In this document: positions 55,506-63,555 of the stretch, in pieces | Layout: each line of letters opens with the position of its first letter | Numbering within the stretch: position 1 is the stretch's first letter | Assembly (NCBI RefSeq): GCF_019801465.1 | Contig: NZ_JAHVJA010000001.1 | Coordinates: 806,001-870,000, forward strand | Length of the DNA: 64,000 nt | Reading direction: 5' to 3' | Source of the DNA: Leisingera daeponensis | GTDB taxonomy: Bacteria > Pseudomonadota > Alphaproteobacteria > Rhodobacterales > Rhodobacteraceae | The notes under the pieces: generated by a model | Database searches by the model: none | The model's input: the letters and a program-made list of their open reading frames with translations, nothing else | Told to the model about the DNA's origin: nothing | Position numbers and translations under genes: made by a program

Positions 55506-55759
55506 GACCGCGCTCCCCTCCGCATTTCCGTCAGAGTTTTAGCAGATTGATAGGCAAAGAACGGTGGCATCCATCCAAAAGCGAGAACGCCCCAATAATC
55601 ACCATCATAGAAATCTGAAATCGTCAGATAGCTCCCTCCAAGGGCCCCGCAAAGCCAGAAAAACAGGCGTGTACGCACTCCCGAGAGTAGGTTTCGGGCA
55701 ACGCTCTCCTCTGAACCGTCAACTTCAGTTACCGAAGATTTGTTTTGGTGGTTGTCCAT
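55502..55759 (-). CDS. 85-residue small membrane protein between ABC ATPase and permease genes
   Basis: The protein has a polar N-terminus (MDNHQNKSSVTEVDGSEESV), a membrane segment (LFFWLCGALGGSYLTISDF) and a second hydrophobic stretch (WGVLAFGWMPPFFAYQSA). It overlaps the next gene by 4 nt. A 100-nt gap separates it from the ATPase gene upstream. No family recognised; lower GC than flanking genes. Confidence 0.6.
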   Translation of the reverse strand: MDNHQNKSSVTEVDGSEESVARNLLSGVRTRLFFWLCGALGGSYLTISDFYDGDYWGVLAFGWMPPFFAYQSAKTLTEMRRGARS

Positions 55760-55859
55760 GCGTTAGGATTCCCCAATCTGGCAGCCGCCCGGTGCACAGG
55801 GGATGTACAGGGGGTGAACGCATGCCGCCCCCGGGTTCCGGCGGGTCGTTCTGGCGAAC

Positions 55860-56699
55860 TCAGTCATTGCCATGCCCCGCCCGCAGGCCCTCGCGCACCC
55901 GGTGGGCGATCTCGATGAACTCCGGACTGTCACGGATATCCAGCGGCCGCTCCTTGGGCAGCGTGCTGTCGATCACGTCATGGATCCGCCCGGGCCGCGG
56001 CGACATCACCACGATCTTGGTGGACAGATACACCGCCTCGGGGATCGAGTGGGTGACAAAGCCGATGGTCTTGTTGGTCCGCGCCCACAGCTTCAGGAGC
56101 TGCTCGTTCAGATGGTCGCGCACGATCTCGTCCAGTGCCCCGAAGGGCTCATCCATCAGCAGGATATCCGCGTCAAACGCCAGCGCCCGCGCGATACTCG
56201 CCCGCTGCTGCATCCCGCCCGACAGCTGCCAGGGAAACTTGCCGCCAAAGCCTGACAATTCAACAAGTTCCAGGACTTGGTTAACGCGCCTTTCCTGCTC
56301 CGCCTTGGAGTACCCCATGATCTCCAGCGGCAGCTTGATGTTCTTCGCAATGGTGCGCCACGGGTAAAGCCCTGCCGCCTGAAACACATAGCCATAAGCC
56401 CGGTTGCGCCGCGCCTCATCCGGGGTCATGCCATTTACGGACAGGCTGCCGCCGGTGGGTGTCTCCAGCGCCGCGATACAGCGCAGAAAGGTGGTCTTGC
56501 CGCAGCCCGAAGGCCCGATGAAGGAGACAAAGTCGCCCTTGTTGATCTCCAGGCTCACGTCCTTCAGCGCATGCACCGGCCCGTCGTTGGTCTGAAAGGT
56601 CAGGTCCAGGTTCCGGGCCTCGATCACGCAGTCTGCGGGGGCTGGTGCGGGCGCCGCGGCCTCGGGACGGATTGCCTGGGTGGTCGGTTCCATATTCAT
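55860..56699 (-). CDS. ABC transporter ATP-binding protein (ThiZ/SsuB type)
   Basis: The 279-residue ATPase has GPSGCGKTT, LSGGMQQRASIARAL and ILLMDEPFGALDEI, plus the NKTIGFVTHSIPEAVYLSTKIVVMSPRPGRI pattern of nitrate/sulfonate/thiamine-precursor importers. It works with the two permeases and NMT1-type binding protein downstream. An N-terminal extension of about 25 residues rich in Ala and Pro precedes the core. Confidence 0.93.
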   Translation of the reverse strand: MNMEPTTQAIRPEAAAPAPAPADCVIEARNLDLTFQTNDGPVHALKDVSLEINKGDFVSFIGPSGCGKTTFLRCIAALETPTGGSLSVNGMTPDEARRNRAYGYVFQAAGLYPWRTIAKNIKLPLEIMGYSKAEQERRVNQVLELVELSGFGGKFPWQLSGGMQQRASIARALAFDADILLMDEPFGALDEIVRDHLNEQLLKLWARTNKTIGFVTHSIPEAVYLSTKIVVMSPRPGRIHDVIDSTLPKERPLDIRDSPEFIEIAHRVREGLRAGHGND

Positions 56700-56759
56700 A
56701 TCTTCGCCTTGATTTCACACAGGAAAACGGGCCGCCGTTACCGGCAGCCCGCTCCTGAT

Positions 56760-58214
56760 TTACACGCCTGTTGCCGGAATACCGGTGCGCTCCACCGGGC
56801 GCGGCGCCGTCAGCTCCTTCCAGGTCGACAGCGCCTTGTTCACCGTGGTGTTGGCCTCCCGGGCGACGAACTTGCCGTGGCCCTCCTGGCACTTGATCTC
56901 GCCGTCATGCACCGCCACATGGCCGCGGGTCAGGGTAAAGCGCGGCAGGCCCTTCACCTCATGCCCCTCGAACACGTTGTAGTCGATCGAGGACTGCTGG
57001 GTATCCGCCGAAATTGTCTTGCGCTTTTCAGGGTCCCAGACCACCAGGTCGGCGTCGGCGCCGACCAGGACTGCGCCCTTTTTCGGATAGCAATTCAGGA
57101 TCTTGGCGATGTTTGTTGAGGTAACGGCCACAAATTCGTTCGGGGTCAATCGGCCGGTTTCGACACCGTGGGTCCACAGCATCGGCATCCGGTCTTCCAG
57201 CCCGCCGGTGCCGTTCGGGATCTTGGTGAAATCGCCAACGCCAGTGCGCTTCTGCTCGGTGGTAAAGGCACAGTGGTCGGTCGCCACGACGGACAGGGAG
57301 CCCGATTGCAGACCGGCCCAAAGGCTGTCCTGATGCTGCTTGTTGCGGAATGGCGGCGACATCACCCGGCGGGCGGCGTGATCCCAATCCTTGTTGAAAT
57401 ACTCGCTCTCATCCAGGGTCAGGTGCTGGATCAGCGGCTCGCCCCAGACCCGCTTGCCCTGCATCCGGGCCCGGCGGATGGCCTCGTGGCTGTCCTCGCA
57501 GGAGGTGTGCACGACATAGAGCGGCACGCCCGCCATGTCAGCAATCATGATGGCCCGGTTGGTCGCCTCGCCCTCCACCTGCGGCGGACGGGAATAGGCA
57601 TGCGCCTCGGGGCCGGTGTTGCCCTCCGCCATCAGCTTGGCCTGCAGTTCCGCCACCACATCGCCGTTTTCGGCATGCACGAGCGCGATGCCGCCCAATT
57701 CCGATAGGCGCTTGAACGAGGCGTAAAGCTCATCATCGTTCACCATCAGCGCGCCCTTGTAGGCCATGAAGTGCTTGAAGGTGTTGATGCCGCGCTCCTG
57801 GATCACGGTCTTGATGTCGTCAAAGACCTGCTCGCCCCACCAGGTGACCGCCATGTGGAAGGAATAGTCGCAGTTGGCGCGGGTCGACTTGTTGTCCCAG
57901 CGCTTCAGCGCGTCCAGCAGGCTCTCCCCCGGGTTCGGCAGCGCGAAATCCACCACCATGGTGGTGCCGCCCGCCAGGCCTGCGCGGGTGCCGCTCTCGA
58001 AATCGTCAGAGCTGTAGGTGCCCATGAAGGGCATCTCCAAGTGGGTATGCGGATCAATCCCGCCCGGCATCACATAGCAGCCGGTGGCGTCGAGCTCCTC
58101 ATCACCTTTCAGGTTCGGGCCGATCTGGGTGATCACCCCGTTCTCAATCAGCACATCGGCCTTGTAAGTCAGATCGGCAGTCACGATTGTGCCGTTCCGG
58201 ATGACTTTACTCAT
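56760..58214 (-). CDS. hydA: Dihydropyrimidinase (D-hydantoinase)
   Basis: The 484-residue amidohydrolase opens the ring of dihydrouracil or dihydrothymine, step two of reductive pyrimidine breakdown. Metal-site residues are visible: GGIDPHTHLEMP near residue 54, the carboxylated-lysine region HFMAYKGALMV near 145, VHAENGDV near 180 and VATDHCAF near 310. Standard length. GGGAG precedes the ATG. It lies between the M20 amidohydrolase and the ABC operon, all on the same strand. Confidence 0.95.
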   Translation of the reverse strand: MSKVIRNGTIVTADLTYKADVLIENGVITQIGPNLKGDEELDATGCYVMPGGIDPHTHLEMPFMGTYSSDDFESGTRAGLAGGTTMVVDFALPNPGESLLDALKRWDNKSTRANCDYSFHMAVTWWGEQVFDDIKTVIQERGINTFKHFMAYKGALMVNDDELYASFKRLSELGGIALVHAENGDVVAELQAKLMAEGNTGPEAHAYSRPPQVEGEATNRAIMIADMAGVPLYVVHTSCEDSHEAIRRARMQGKRVWGEPLIQHLTLDESEYFNKDWDHAARRVMSPPFRNKQHQDSLWAGLQSGSLSVVATDHCAFTTEQKRTGVGDFTKIPNGTGGLEDRMPMLWTHGVETGRLTPNEFVAVTSTNIAKILNCYPKKGAVLVGADADLVVWDPEKRKTISADTQQSSIDYNVFEGHEVKGLPRFTLTRGHVAVHDGEIKCQEGHGKFVAREANTTVNKALSTWKELTAPRPVERTGIPATGV

Positions 58215-58314
58215 GGTTACAACTCCCTGAACCGGGGCGTATTTTCACGCCTCCACTTGTCTCTTCCGCTGTCTGGCGCAGCTTCATTCATCTTTCCGGA
58301 AATACTCCGGGGGA

Positions 58315-58346
58315 GCGGCCCAAAGGGCCGCGGGGGCAGCGCCCCC
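58315..58346 (-). other. Tandem hairpins overlapping the amidohydrolase stop
   Basis: GCGGCCC/GGGCCGC (58315-58321, 58325-58331) and GGGGGC/GCCCCC (58332-58337, 58341-58346) lie back to back, the second overlapping the first base of the stop codon on the plus-strand coordinate. No T tract follows on the minus strand, so they may attenuate or protect the message before hydA. Confidence 0.5.
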
Positions 58347-59596
58347 TATTCAACGATCTCCGCTGTTTCGACCACCGCGTGGAACAGCACATTGGCGCCG
58401 GCCTCGGCCCATTCCTTGCTGATCTCTTCCGCCTCGTTGTGGCTGAGCCCGTCAACGCAGGGGCACATCACCATCGCGGTCGGCGCCACCCGGTTGATCC
58501 AGCAGGCGTCATGCCCCGCGCCAGAGATGATATCCAAATGCGAGTAACCGAGCCGTTCGGCCGCATTGCGCACCGCGGCAATGCAGCCCTCGTCAAAGGC
58601 CACCGGGTCAAAGCCGCCGACCTTTTCGAACGCGATCTCAACCCCCATCGCCTCAGCGATCTCAGCGGCCTTCTCGCGCAAGCGGTTTTCCATATCGGTG
58701 ATCACGCCCAGCTCCGGGCTGCGGAAATCAACGGTGAAGACCACCTTGCCCGGGATCACGTTGCGCGAATTCGGGTAGACGTCGATATGGCCTGCCGCTC
58801 CCACGGCATGGGGAGCATGCGACCAGGCGATCTTGTCGACTTCTTCCAGAATACGCGCCATCGCAAGGCCCGCATTGCGACGCATCGGCATCGGCGTGGA
58901 GCCTGTGTGCGCGTCCTTACCGGTGACCGTCACCTGGGTCCAGCTGAGGCCTTGGCCGTGGGTCACGACGCCGATGTCCTTGCCTTCGGCCTCCAGGATC
59001 GGCCCCTGCTCGATGTGCAGCTCAAAGAACGCGTGCATCTTGCGGGCACCGGTTTCCTCCTCGCCGCGCCAGCCGATGCGCTTCAGCTCATCGCCGAATT
59101 TCTTGCCTTCGGCATCCTCCCGACCGTAGGCCCAGTCCTGAGTATGCACGCCGGCGAACACGCCCGACGACAGCATCGCGGGGGCAAACCGCGTGCCTTC
59201 CTCATTGGTGAAGTTGGTGACCACGATCGGATGTTTGGTCCTGATGTTCATGTCATTCAGCGAGCGGATCAGTTCCAGCCCGCCCAGCACACCCAGAACC
59301 CCGTCATATTTGCCGCCGGTCGGCTGGGTATCCAAATGCGAGCCGACATAGACCGGCAGCGCCTCCGGGTCGTTGCCTGCGCGCATAGCAAACATGTTGC
59401 CCATCTGGTCCAGCCCCATGGTGCAGCCCGCCGCCTCACACCATTTCCGGAACAGCGCGCGGCCTTCGCCGTCTTCATCCGTCAGCGTCTGGCGGTTGTT
59501 GCCGCCCGCCACGCCGGGGCCGATCCTGGCCATCTCCATCAGGCTGTCCCACAGCCTGTCGCCATTGATTTTCAGATTCTGTCCAAGCGACGTCAT
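58346..59596 (-). CDS. M20 family amidohydrolase, probable beta-ureidopropionase
   Basis: The 416-residue Zn-dependent hydrolase has the metal motifs GSHLDTQPTGGKYDGVLGVLGGLEL near residue 83 and TNEEGTRFAPAMLSSGVFAG near 129. The family includes N-carbamoyl-L-amino-acid hydrolase, allantoate amidohydrolase and beta-ureidopropionase; the dihydropyrimidinase and dihydropyrimidine dehydrogenase neighbours favour the last. I start at the ATG at 59596, preceded by GGAAGGAAG; the upstream frame to 59722 is not conserved and would cross the operator. Confidence 0.88.
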   Translation of the reverse strand: MTSLGQNLKINGDRLWDSLMEMARIGPGVAGGNNRQTLTDEDGEGRALFRKWCEAAGCTMGLDQMGNMFAMRAGNDPEALPVYVGSHLDTQPTGGKYDGVLGVLGGLELIRSLNDMNIRTKHPIVVTNFTNEEGTRFAPAMLSSGVFAGVHTQDWAYGREDAEGKKFGDELKRIGWRGEEETGARKMHAFFELHIEQGPILEAEGKDIGVVTHGQGLSWTQVTVTGKDAHTGSTPMPMRRNAGLAMARILEEVDKIAWSHAPHAVGAAGHIDVYPNSRNVIPGKVVFTVDFRSPELGVITDMENRLREKAAEIAEAMGVEIAFEKVGGFDPVAFDEGCIAAVRNAAERLGYSHLDIISGAGHDACWINRVAPTAMVMCPCVDGLSHNEAEEISKEWAEAGANVLFHAVVETAEIVE

Positions 59597-59713
59597 CTCA
59601 GCTTCCTTCCCTGTGCGCCCGTCTTTGCAGGCTGGCTCCGGCTTGACGCCGTGTTGGGTGGCTTCGAATGCTGGTCCTTTACCAAGCCGGGCCGTGCGCA
59701 ATCCGGACATTGA

Positions 59714-59731
59714 TTTGACCAACTGGTCAAA
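59714..59731. promoter_or_regulatory. RutR-type operator between the amidohydrolase and the TetR gene
   Basis: TTTGACCAACTGGTCAAA is an exact inverted repeat with an AC centre and contains the published RutR consensus TTGACCAnnTGGTCAA. It lies 118 nt before the amidohydrolase start and 135 nt before the regulator start. TTGACC at 59715-59720 with TATCAC at 59739-59744 (18-base spacing) could be the regulator's own promoter, so binding would repress it. Confidence 0.75.
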
Positions 59732-59865
59732 CTCACGCTATCACGGGTTCACCACCAGTCAAGAAATTGCCGCAAGACCCTTGCAAAAAACGGCACCTTT
59801 GCCGGAAACAGGTTAAATTCCGTGCTCTCACCGGCCGCAGGCGGCAGAACCAGACAAGGACGACC

Positions 59866-60480
59866 ATGCCCGCAGACCGCGCGCCCACCCGCATTCAGAA
59901 GAAGAATCGCGCTGCCATCCTGGAAGCGGCGCTGGACGTGTTCTCCAGCCATGGTTTCCGAGGGTCGACCGTGGACCAGATCGCCAAGGCGGCCGGGTTG
60001 TCGAAGCCGAACCTGCTCTATTACTTCCCCTCCAAGGAAGCGATTTTCAACGAGCTGATGACGGCGCTGCTCGATACCTGGCTCGATCCGCTGCGCAGCC
60101 TGGACCCGGAGGGCGAGCCGCTGGAAGAAATCCTCGCCTATGTGCGGCGAAAGCTGCAGATGAGCCGGGATTTCCCGCGGGAAAGCCGCCTTTATGCCAA
60201 CGAGATCGTGCAGGGGGCGCCACGCCTGCATGACGTGATCGCCACCGACCTGAACGTGCTGGTGGAGGAAAAGGCACAGCTGTTGCAAGGCTGGATGGAT
60301 TCCGGGCGGATCAACCGGGCACACCCCAAACACCTGCTGTTCTCGATCTGGTCGCTGACGCAGCACTACGCGGATTTCGACGCCCAGGTCCGCACGCTGA
60401 TGGGCGAGGAAGACCCGTTCGACGCCGCGCCGGAGTACCTGGAAACCCTGTACCGGCGGATGCTTACACCCAAACCCTGA
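59866..60480 (+). CDS. rutR: RutR-like TetR family transcriptional regulator
   Basis: The 204-residue protein has an N-terminal helix-turn-helix (about residues 16-60, AILEAALDVFSSHGFRGSTVDQIAKAAGLSKPNLLYYFPSKEAIF) and a C-terminal ligand domain of the RutR type (YANEIVQGAPRLHDVIATDLNVLVEEKAQLLQGWM). RutR senses uracil or thymine in E. coli. I start at the ATG at 59866. Divergent from the amidohydrolase with an exact RutR-type operator between them; the ligand is probably a pyrimidine. Confidence 0.88.
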   Translation: MPADRAPTRIQKKNRAAILEAALDVFSSHGFRGSTVDQIAKAAGLSKPNLLYYFPSKEAIFNELMTALLDTWLDPLRSLDPEGEPLEEILAYVRRKLQMSRDFPRESRLYANEIVQGAPRLHDVIATDLNVLVEEKAQLLQGWMDSGRINRAHPKHLLFSIWSLTQHYADFDAQVRTLMGEEDPFDAAPEYLETLYRRMLTPKP

Positions 60481-60490
60481 CACAGTAAGA

Positions 60491-60520
60491 GGCGGCCCTT
60501 CCGGACCGCCGTTTCGTCTT
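60491..60520 (+). terminator. Weak terminator after the TetR gene
   Basis: GGCGG/CCGCC with two more C/G pairs past a mismatch (60491-60510) and a TTCC loop is followed by GTTTCGTCTT. It is 10 nt after the regulator stop. A second hairpin ACGCGCCC/GGGCGCGT with a TTCG loop lies at 60544-60563, just past the preA stop on the other strand. Confidence 0.4.
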
Positions 60521-60569
60521 GCTCCAAATCCCCCGCCTGAGGCACGCGCCCTTCGGGGCGCGTATCAGG

Positions 60570-61874
60570 TCACTCCGCGGCCGTTGCCGACGGGTTGTTC
60601 GGATGCGTGGTCCAGTTGGCGTATTCGCCGGAGACCACTTCGCCGGTGCGTTCGTCGATCTGACCGGCCGGCACTTCTTCCATGGTGATGCAGCCCTCCA
60701 CCGGGCAGACGTTCACGCAAAGATTGCAGGCGACGCATTCGTCGTCCTTCACGGTGAAAACCCGGTCCTCGCTCATCGCAATCGCCTGATGCGAGGTGTC
60801 CTCGCAGGCGGCGTAGCAGCGGCCGCACTTGATGCAGTCGTCCTGACTGATCCGCGCCTTGGTCACATAGTTGAGGTCGAGATACTGCCAGTCGGTCACA
60901 TTCGGCACCGCCATGCCAATGAAGTCCTGTGTGGAGGTGTAGCCCTTCTCGTCCATCCAATTCGACAAGCCGGAGATCATCTCCTTCACCACATTGAAGC
61001 CATAAGTCATTGCCGCAGTGCAGACCTGCACGTTGCCCGCGCCCATCGCCATAAACTCAGCCGCATCGCGCCAGGTGGTCACCCCGCCGATGGCAGAGAT
61101 CGGCAGGCCGCGCGTCTGCGGATCGCGGGCGATTTCCGCCACCATGTTCAATGCAATCGGCTTCACCGCCGGGCCGCAATAGCCGCCGTGGGTGCCCTTG
61201 CCGCCGATGGTCGGCTCCGGTGCCATATTGTCCAGATCGACCGAGGTGATCGAATTGATGGTGTTGATCAGGCTGACCGCATCGGCATGTCCCGCATGCG
61301 CCGCCCGTGCCGGGTGGCGGATGTCGGTGATGTTCGGGGTCAGCTTCACGATCACCGGCTTGGAGTAGTATTTCTTGCACCACTCTGTGACCATCTGGAT
61401 ATATTCCGGCACCTGCCCCACGGCAGAGCCCATGCCGCGTTCGGCCATGCCGTGCGGGCAGCCGAAATTCAGCTCGATCCCGTCGGCGCCGGTGGCTTCG
61501 ACCTGCGGCAGGATATCCTTCCAGGCCTGTTCTTCGCAGGGCACCATGATCGAAACGATCACTGCGCGGTCCGGGTAGTCTTTCTTGACCCGGGTGATTT
61601 CCTCGAGGTTGGTCTGCAATGGCCGGTCAGTGATCAGCTCGATATTGTTTAGGCCCAGCAGGCGGCGGTCCGCCCCCCAGATCGCGCCGTAGCGGGGGCC
61701 GTTCACGTTGACCACCGGCGGGCCTTCCGCGCCGAGAGTCTTCCAAACCACGCCGCCCCAGCCGGCTTCGAAAGCGCGGCGGACGTTGTATTCCTTGTCG
61801 GTCGGCGGCGCCGACGCCAGCCAGAACGGGTTAGGGGATTTGATGCCCAGAAATTCTGTTGTCAGATCAGTCAT
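60570..61874 (-). CDS. preA: NAD-dependent dihydropyrimidine dehydrogenase subunit PreA
   Basis: The 434-residue subunit has a dihydroorotate dehydrogenase-like FMN domain (start LTTEFLGIKSPNPFWLASAPPTDKEYNVRRAF; NFGCPHGMAERGMG near 165) and a C-terminal ferredoxin domain with CIKCGRCYAAC and CVACNLCVNVCP. PreA with PreT reduces uracil or thymine to the 5,6-dihydro form. The ATG at 61874 has AGGAGAG upstream and follows preT after 54 nt. Confidence 0.96.
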   Translation of the reverse strand: MTDLTTEFLGIKSPNPFWLASAPPTDKEYNVRRAFEAGWGGVVWKTLGAEGPPVVNVNGPRYGAIWGADRRLLGLNNIELITDRPLQTNLEEITRVKKDYPDRAVIVSIMVPCEEQAWKDILPQVEATGADGIELNFGCPHGMAERGMGSAVGQVPEYIQMVTEWCKKYYSKPVIVKLTPNITDIRHPARAAHAGHADAVSLINTINSITSVDLDNMAPEPTIGGKGTHGGYCGPAVKPIALNMVAEIARDPQTRGLPISAIGGVTTWRDAAEFMAMGAGNVQVCTAAMTYGFNVVKEMISGLSNWMDEKGYTSTQDFIGMAVPNVTDWQYLDLNYVTKARISQDDCIKCGRCYAACEDTSHQAIAMSEDRVFTVKDDECVACNLCVNVCPVEGCITMEEVPAGQIDERTGEVVSGEYANWTTHPNNPSATAAE

Positions 61875-61928
61875 TTGATCTCTCCTCTTAAGGCTAGCGC
61901 AGAGCGGTTCAACCGCTCCGCAGCTGGC

Positions 61929-63263
61929 TCAGCCCATCAGGCTGGAGTGAATGTCCATTGCAGCGTCGCGGCCCTCGGCCACAGCCGTTACGGTCAGGTC
62001 CTCGCCGCCCGAAGCGCAATCGCCCCCGGCCCAGACCCCGGCAACCGATGTGCGCCCGTTGGCATCGACCTTGATCTTGCGGCCCTCCAGCGCCAGCGCA
62101 TCGGGCTGGCCTTCCAGCGTCTGGCCGATTGCCTTGAACACCTGATCCGCGGCCAGCCGCACCGTTTCGCCGGTGCCGGACACCTTGCCGTCCGTGACTT
62201 CAGTATACTCCAATTCGATCTCGGCTGCCGCACCGTTGCCATGCACCGCCTTTGGCATGACATTGAACATCAGCTTGACACCCTTGGAGGCCGCAAGATC
62301 CTGCTCGAACCGGCTCGCCCCCATCTCGTCGCGGCTGCGGCGGTAGGCGATGGTGACGTTTTCCGCACCCAGCAGTTTGGACTGCACCGCGGCATCCACT
62401 GCGGTCATGCCGCCGCCGATCACCACCACGTTGCGGCCCACCGGCAGCGCCGTCAGGTCGTCCGCCTGCCGCAGCTCGGCAATGAACTCCACCGCATCCC
62501 GCACGCCGTTCTTGTCCTCACCCGGCGCGCGCAGGGCGTTGACTCCGGCAAGCCCGATGGACAGGAACACCGCGTCACAGCTTGAGGTCAGCCCGTCCAG
62601 CGAAAGATCCGCACCCAGCTTCTTGCCGTATTCCATCGTGATGCCGCCGATCTTCAGCAGCCAATCGACCTCGCGCTGCGCGAAATCATTGGTGGACTTA
62701 TAGGCGGCAATGCCGAATTCGTTGAGGCCGCCGGGTTTGGACTTGGCGTCATAAACCACCACGTCATGGCCCAGCATCGCCAGGCGGTGCGCCGCCGACA
62801 GCCCCGCAGGACCGGCTCCGACTACGGCAACCTTCTTGCCGGTGGATGCAGCGCGGGTGAAGGGATGCGTTCCCTTTTCCATCAGCGTGTCGGTGGCATA
62901 ACGCTGAAGGCGGCCGATCTCGACCGGCTTGCCCTCGGCCGCCTCCCGAACGCAGGCCTCTTCGCACAGCGTCTCGGTCGGGCAGACACGGGCGCACATG
63001 CCGCCAAGGATATTCTGCTCCAGAATGGTCCTGGCCGCGCTTTCGGGGTGGCCTGCCTGAATTTCCCGGATGAACTGGGGGATATCGATGCTGGTCGGAC
63101 ATGCGGTCATGCAGGGCGCATCATAACAGAAATAGCAGCGGTCCGCCGCCACGGCGGCCTCATGCGCGTCATAGGCTGGGTGCAGGTCCGAGAAGTTCTC
63201 GGCAATGCCGACAGCGTCAAGCCGCGCTGCCTGAATGCCGGATGCCTGATGGCTGGAAGCCAT
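61929..63263 (-). CDS. preT: NAD-dependent dihydropyrimidine dehydrogenase subunit PreT
   Basis: The 444-residue subunit has N-terminal Fe-S cysteines (CYFCYDAPCMTACPTSIDIPQF and GGMCARVCPTETLCEEACV), an FAD motif VVGAGPAGLSAAHRLA near residue 147 and an NAD motif VIGGGMTAVDAA near 282, as in glutamate synthase small-subunit-like proteins. It passes electrons from NADH to PreA. First gene of preTA; a RutR-like half-conserved site lies 56 nt before the ATG. Confidence 0.95.
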   Translation of the reverse strand: MASSHQASGIQAARLDAVGIAENFSDLHPAYDAHEAAVAADRCYFCYDAPCMTACPTSIDIPQFIREIQAGHPESAARTILEQNILGGMCARVCPTETLCEEACVREAAEGKPVEIGRLQRYATDTLMEKGTHPFTRAASTGKKVAVVGAGPAGLSAAHRLAMLGHDVVVYDAKSKPGGLNEFGIAAYKSTNDFAQREVDWLLKIGGITMEYGKKLGADLSLDGLTSSCDAVFLSIGLAGVNALRAPGEDKNGVRDAVEFIAELRQADDLTALPVGRNVVVIGGGMTAVDAAVQSKLLGAENVTIAYRRSRDEMGASRFEQDLAASKGVKLMFNVMPKAVHGNGAAAEIELEYTEVTDGKVSGTGETVRLAADQVFKAIGQTLEGQPDALALEGRKIKVDANGRTSVAGVWAGGDCASGGEDLTVTAVAEGRDAAMDIHSSLMG

Positions 63264-63318
63264 TGGGTGTCTCCCTGATTTTCTGTTGTTATTGCTAACA
63301 GAGTGCCACAGTCGTATT

Positions 63319-63336
63319 TTTTATCAACTGGTAAAA
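63319..63336. promoter_or_regulatory. Second RutR-like operator, upstream of preT
   Basis: TTTTATCAACTGGTAAAA matches the exact 18-base operator at 59714-59731 in 15 positions, including the AC centre and the full TGGT half. It lies 56 nt before the preT start. I infer that preTA is under the same regulator. Confidence 0.55.
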
Positions 63337-63351
63337 TTTCATGCAGCTGCA

Positions 63352-63381
63352 CAGAAAATGGCCGCCCCGAAGGAGCGGCCA
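63352..63381 (-). terminator. Possible terminator upstream of preT, after RidA
   Basis: TGGCCGC/GCGGCCA (63359-63365, 63375-63381) with a nine-base loop is followed on the minus strand by TTTTCTGTG. It lies 175 nt after the RidA-family stop; the bases between hold no gene I can support. Confidence 0.6.
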
Positions 63382-63555
63382 GCAACAAGTTGAAATTGCA
63401 ACCTTATTCCGGATACGCCTTCAGCCAAAATCAGCCTGACTGGTTCGGCATGACCCGTGAAGTGCTGAAGTTCCCTGGAAACTGCGGGTTTGTTCAGCCC
63501 CTTTCAATGGCCAAGGGCCGCCGAAAACCGCCCTGCCCGCGCGCCAAGCGCGACG

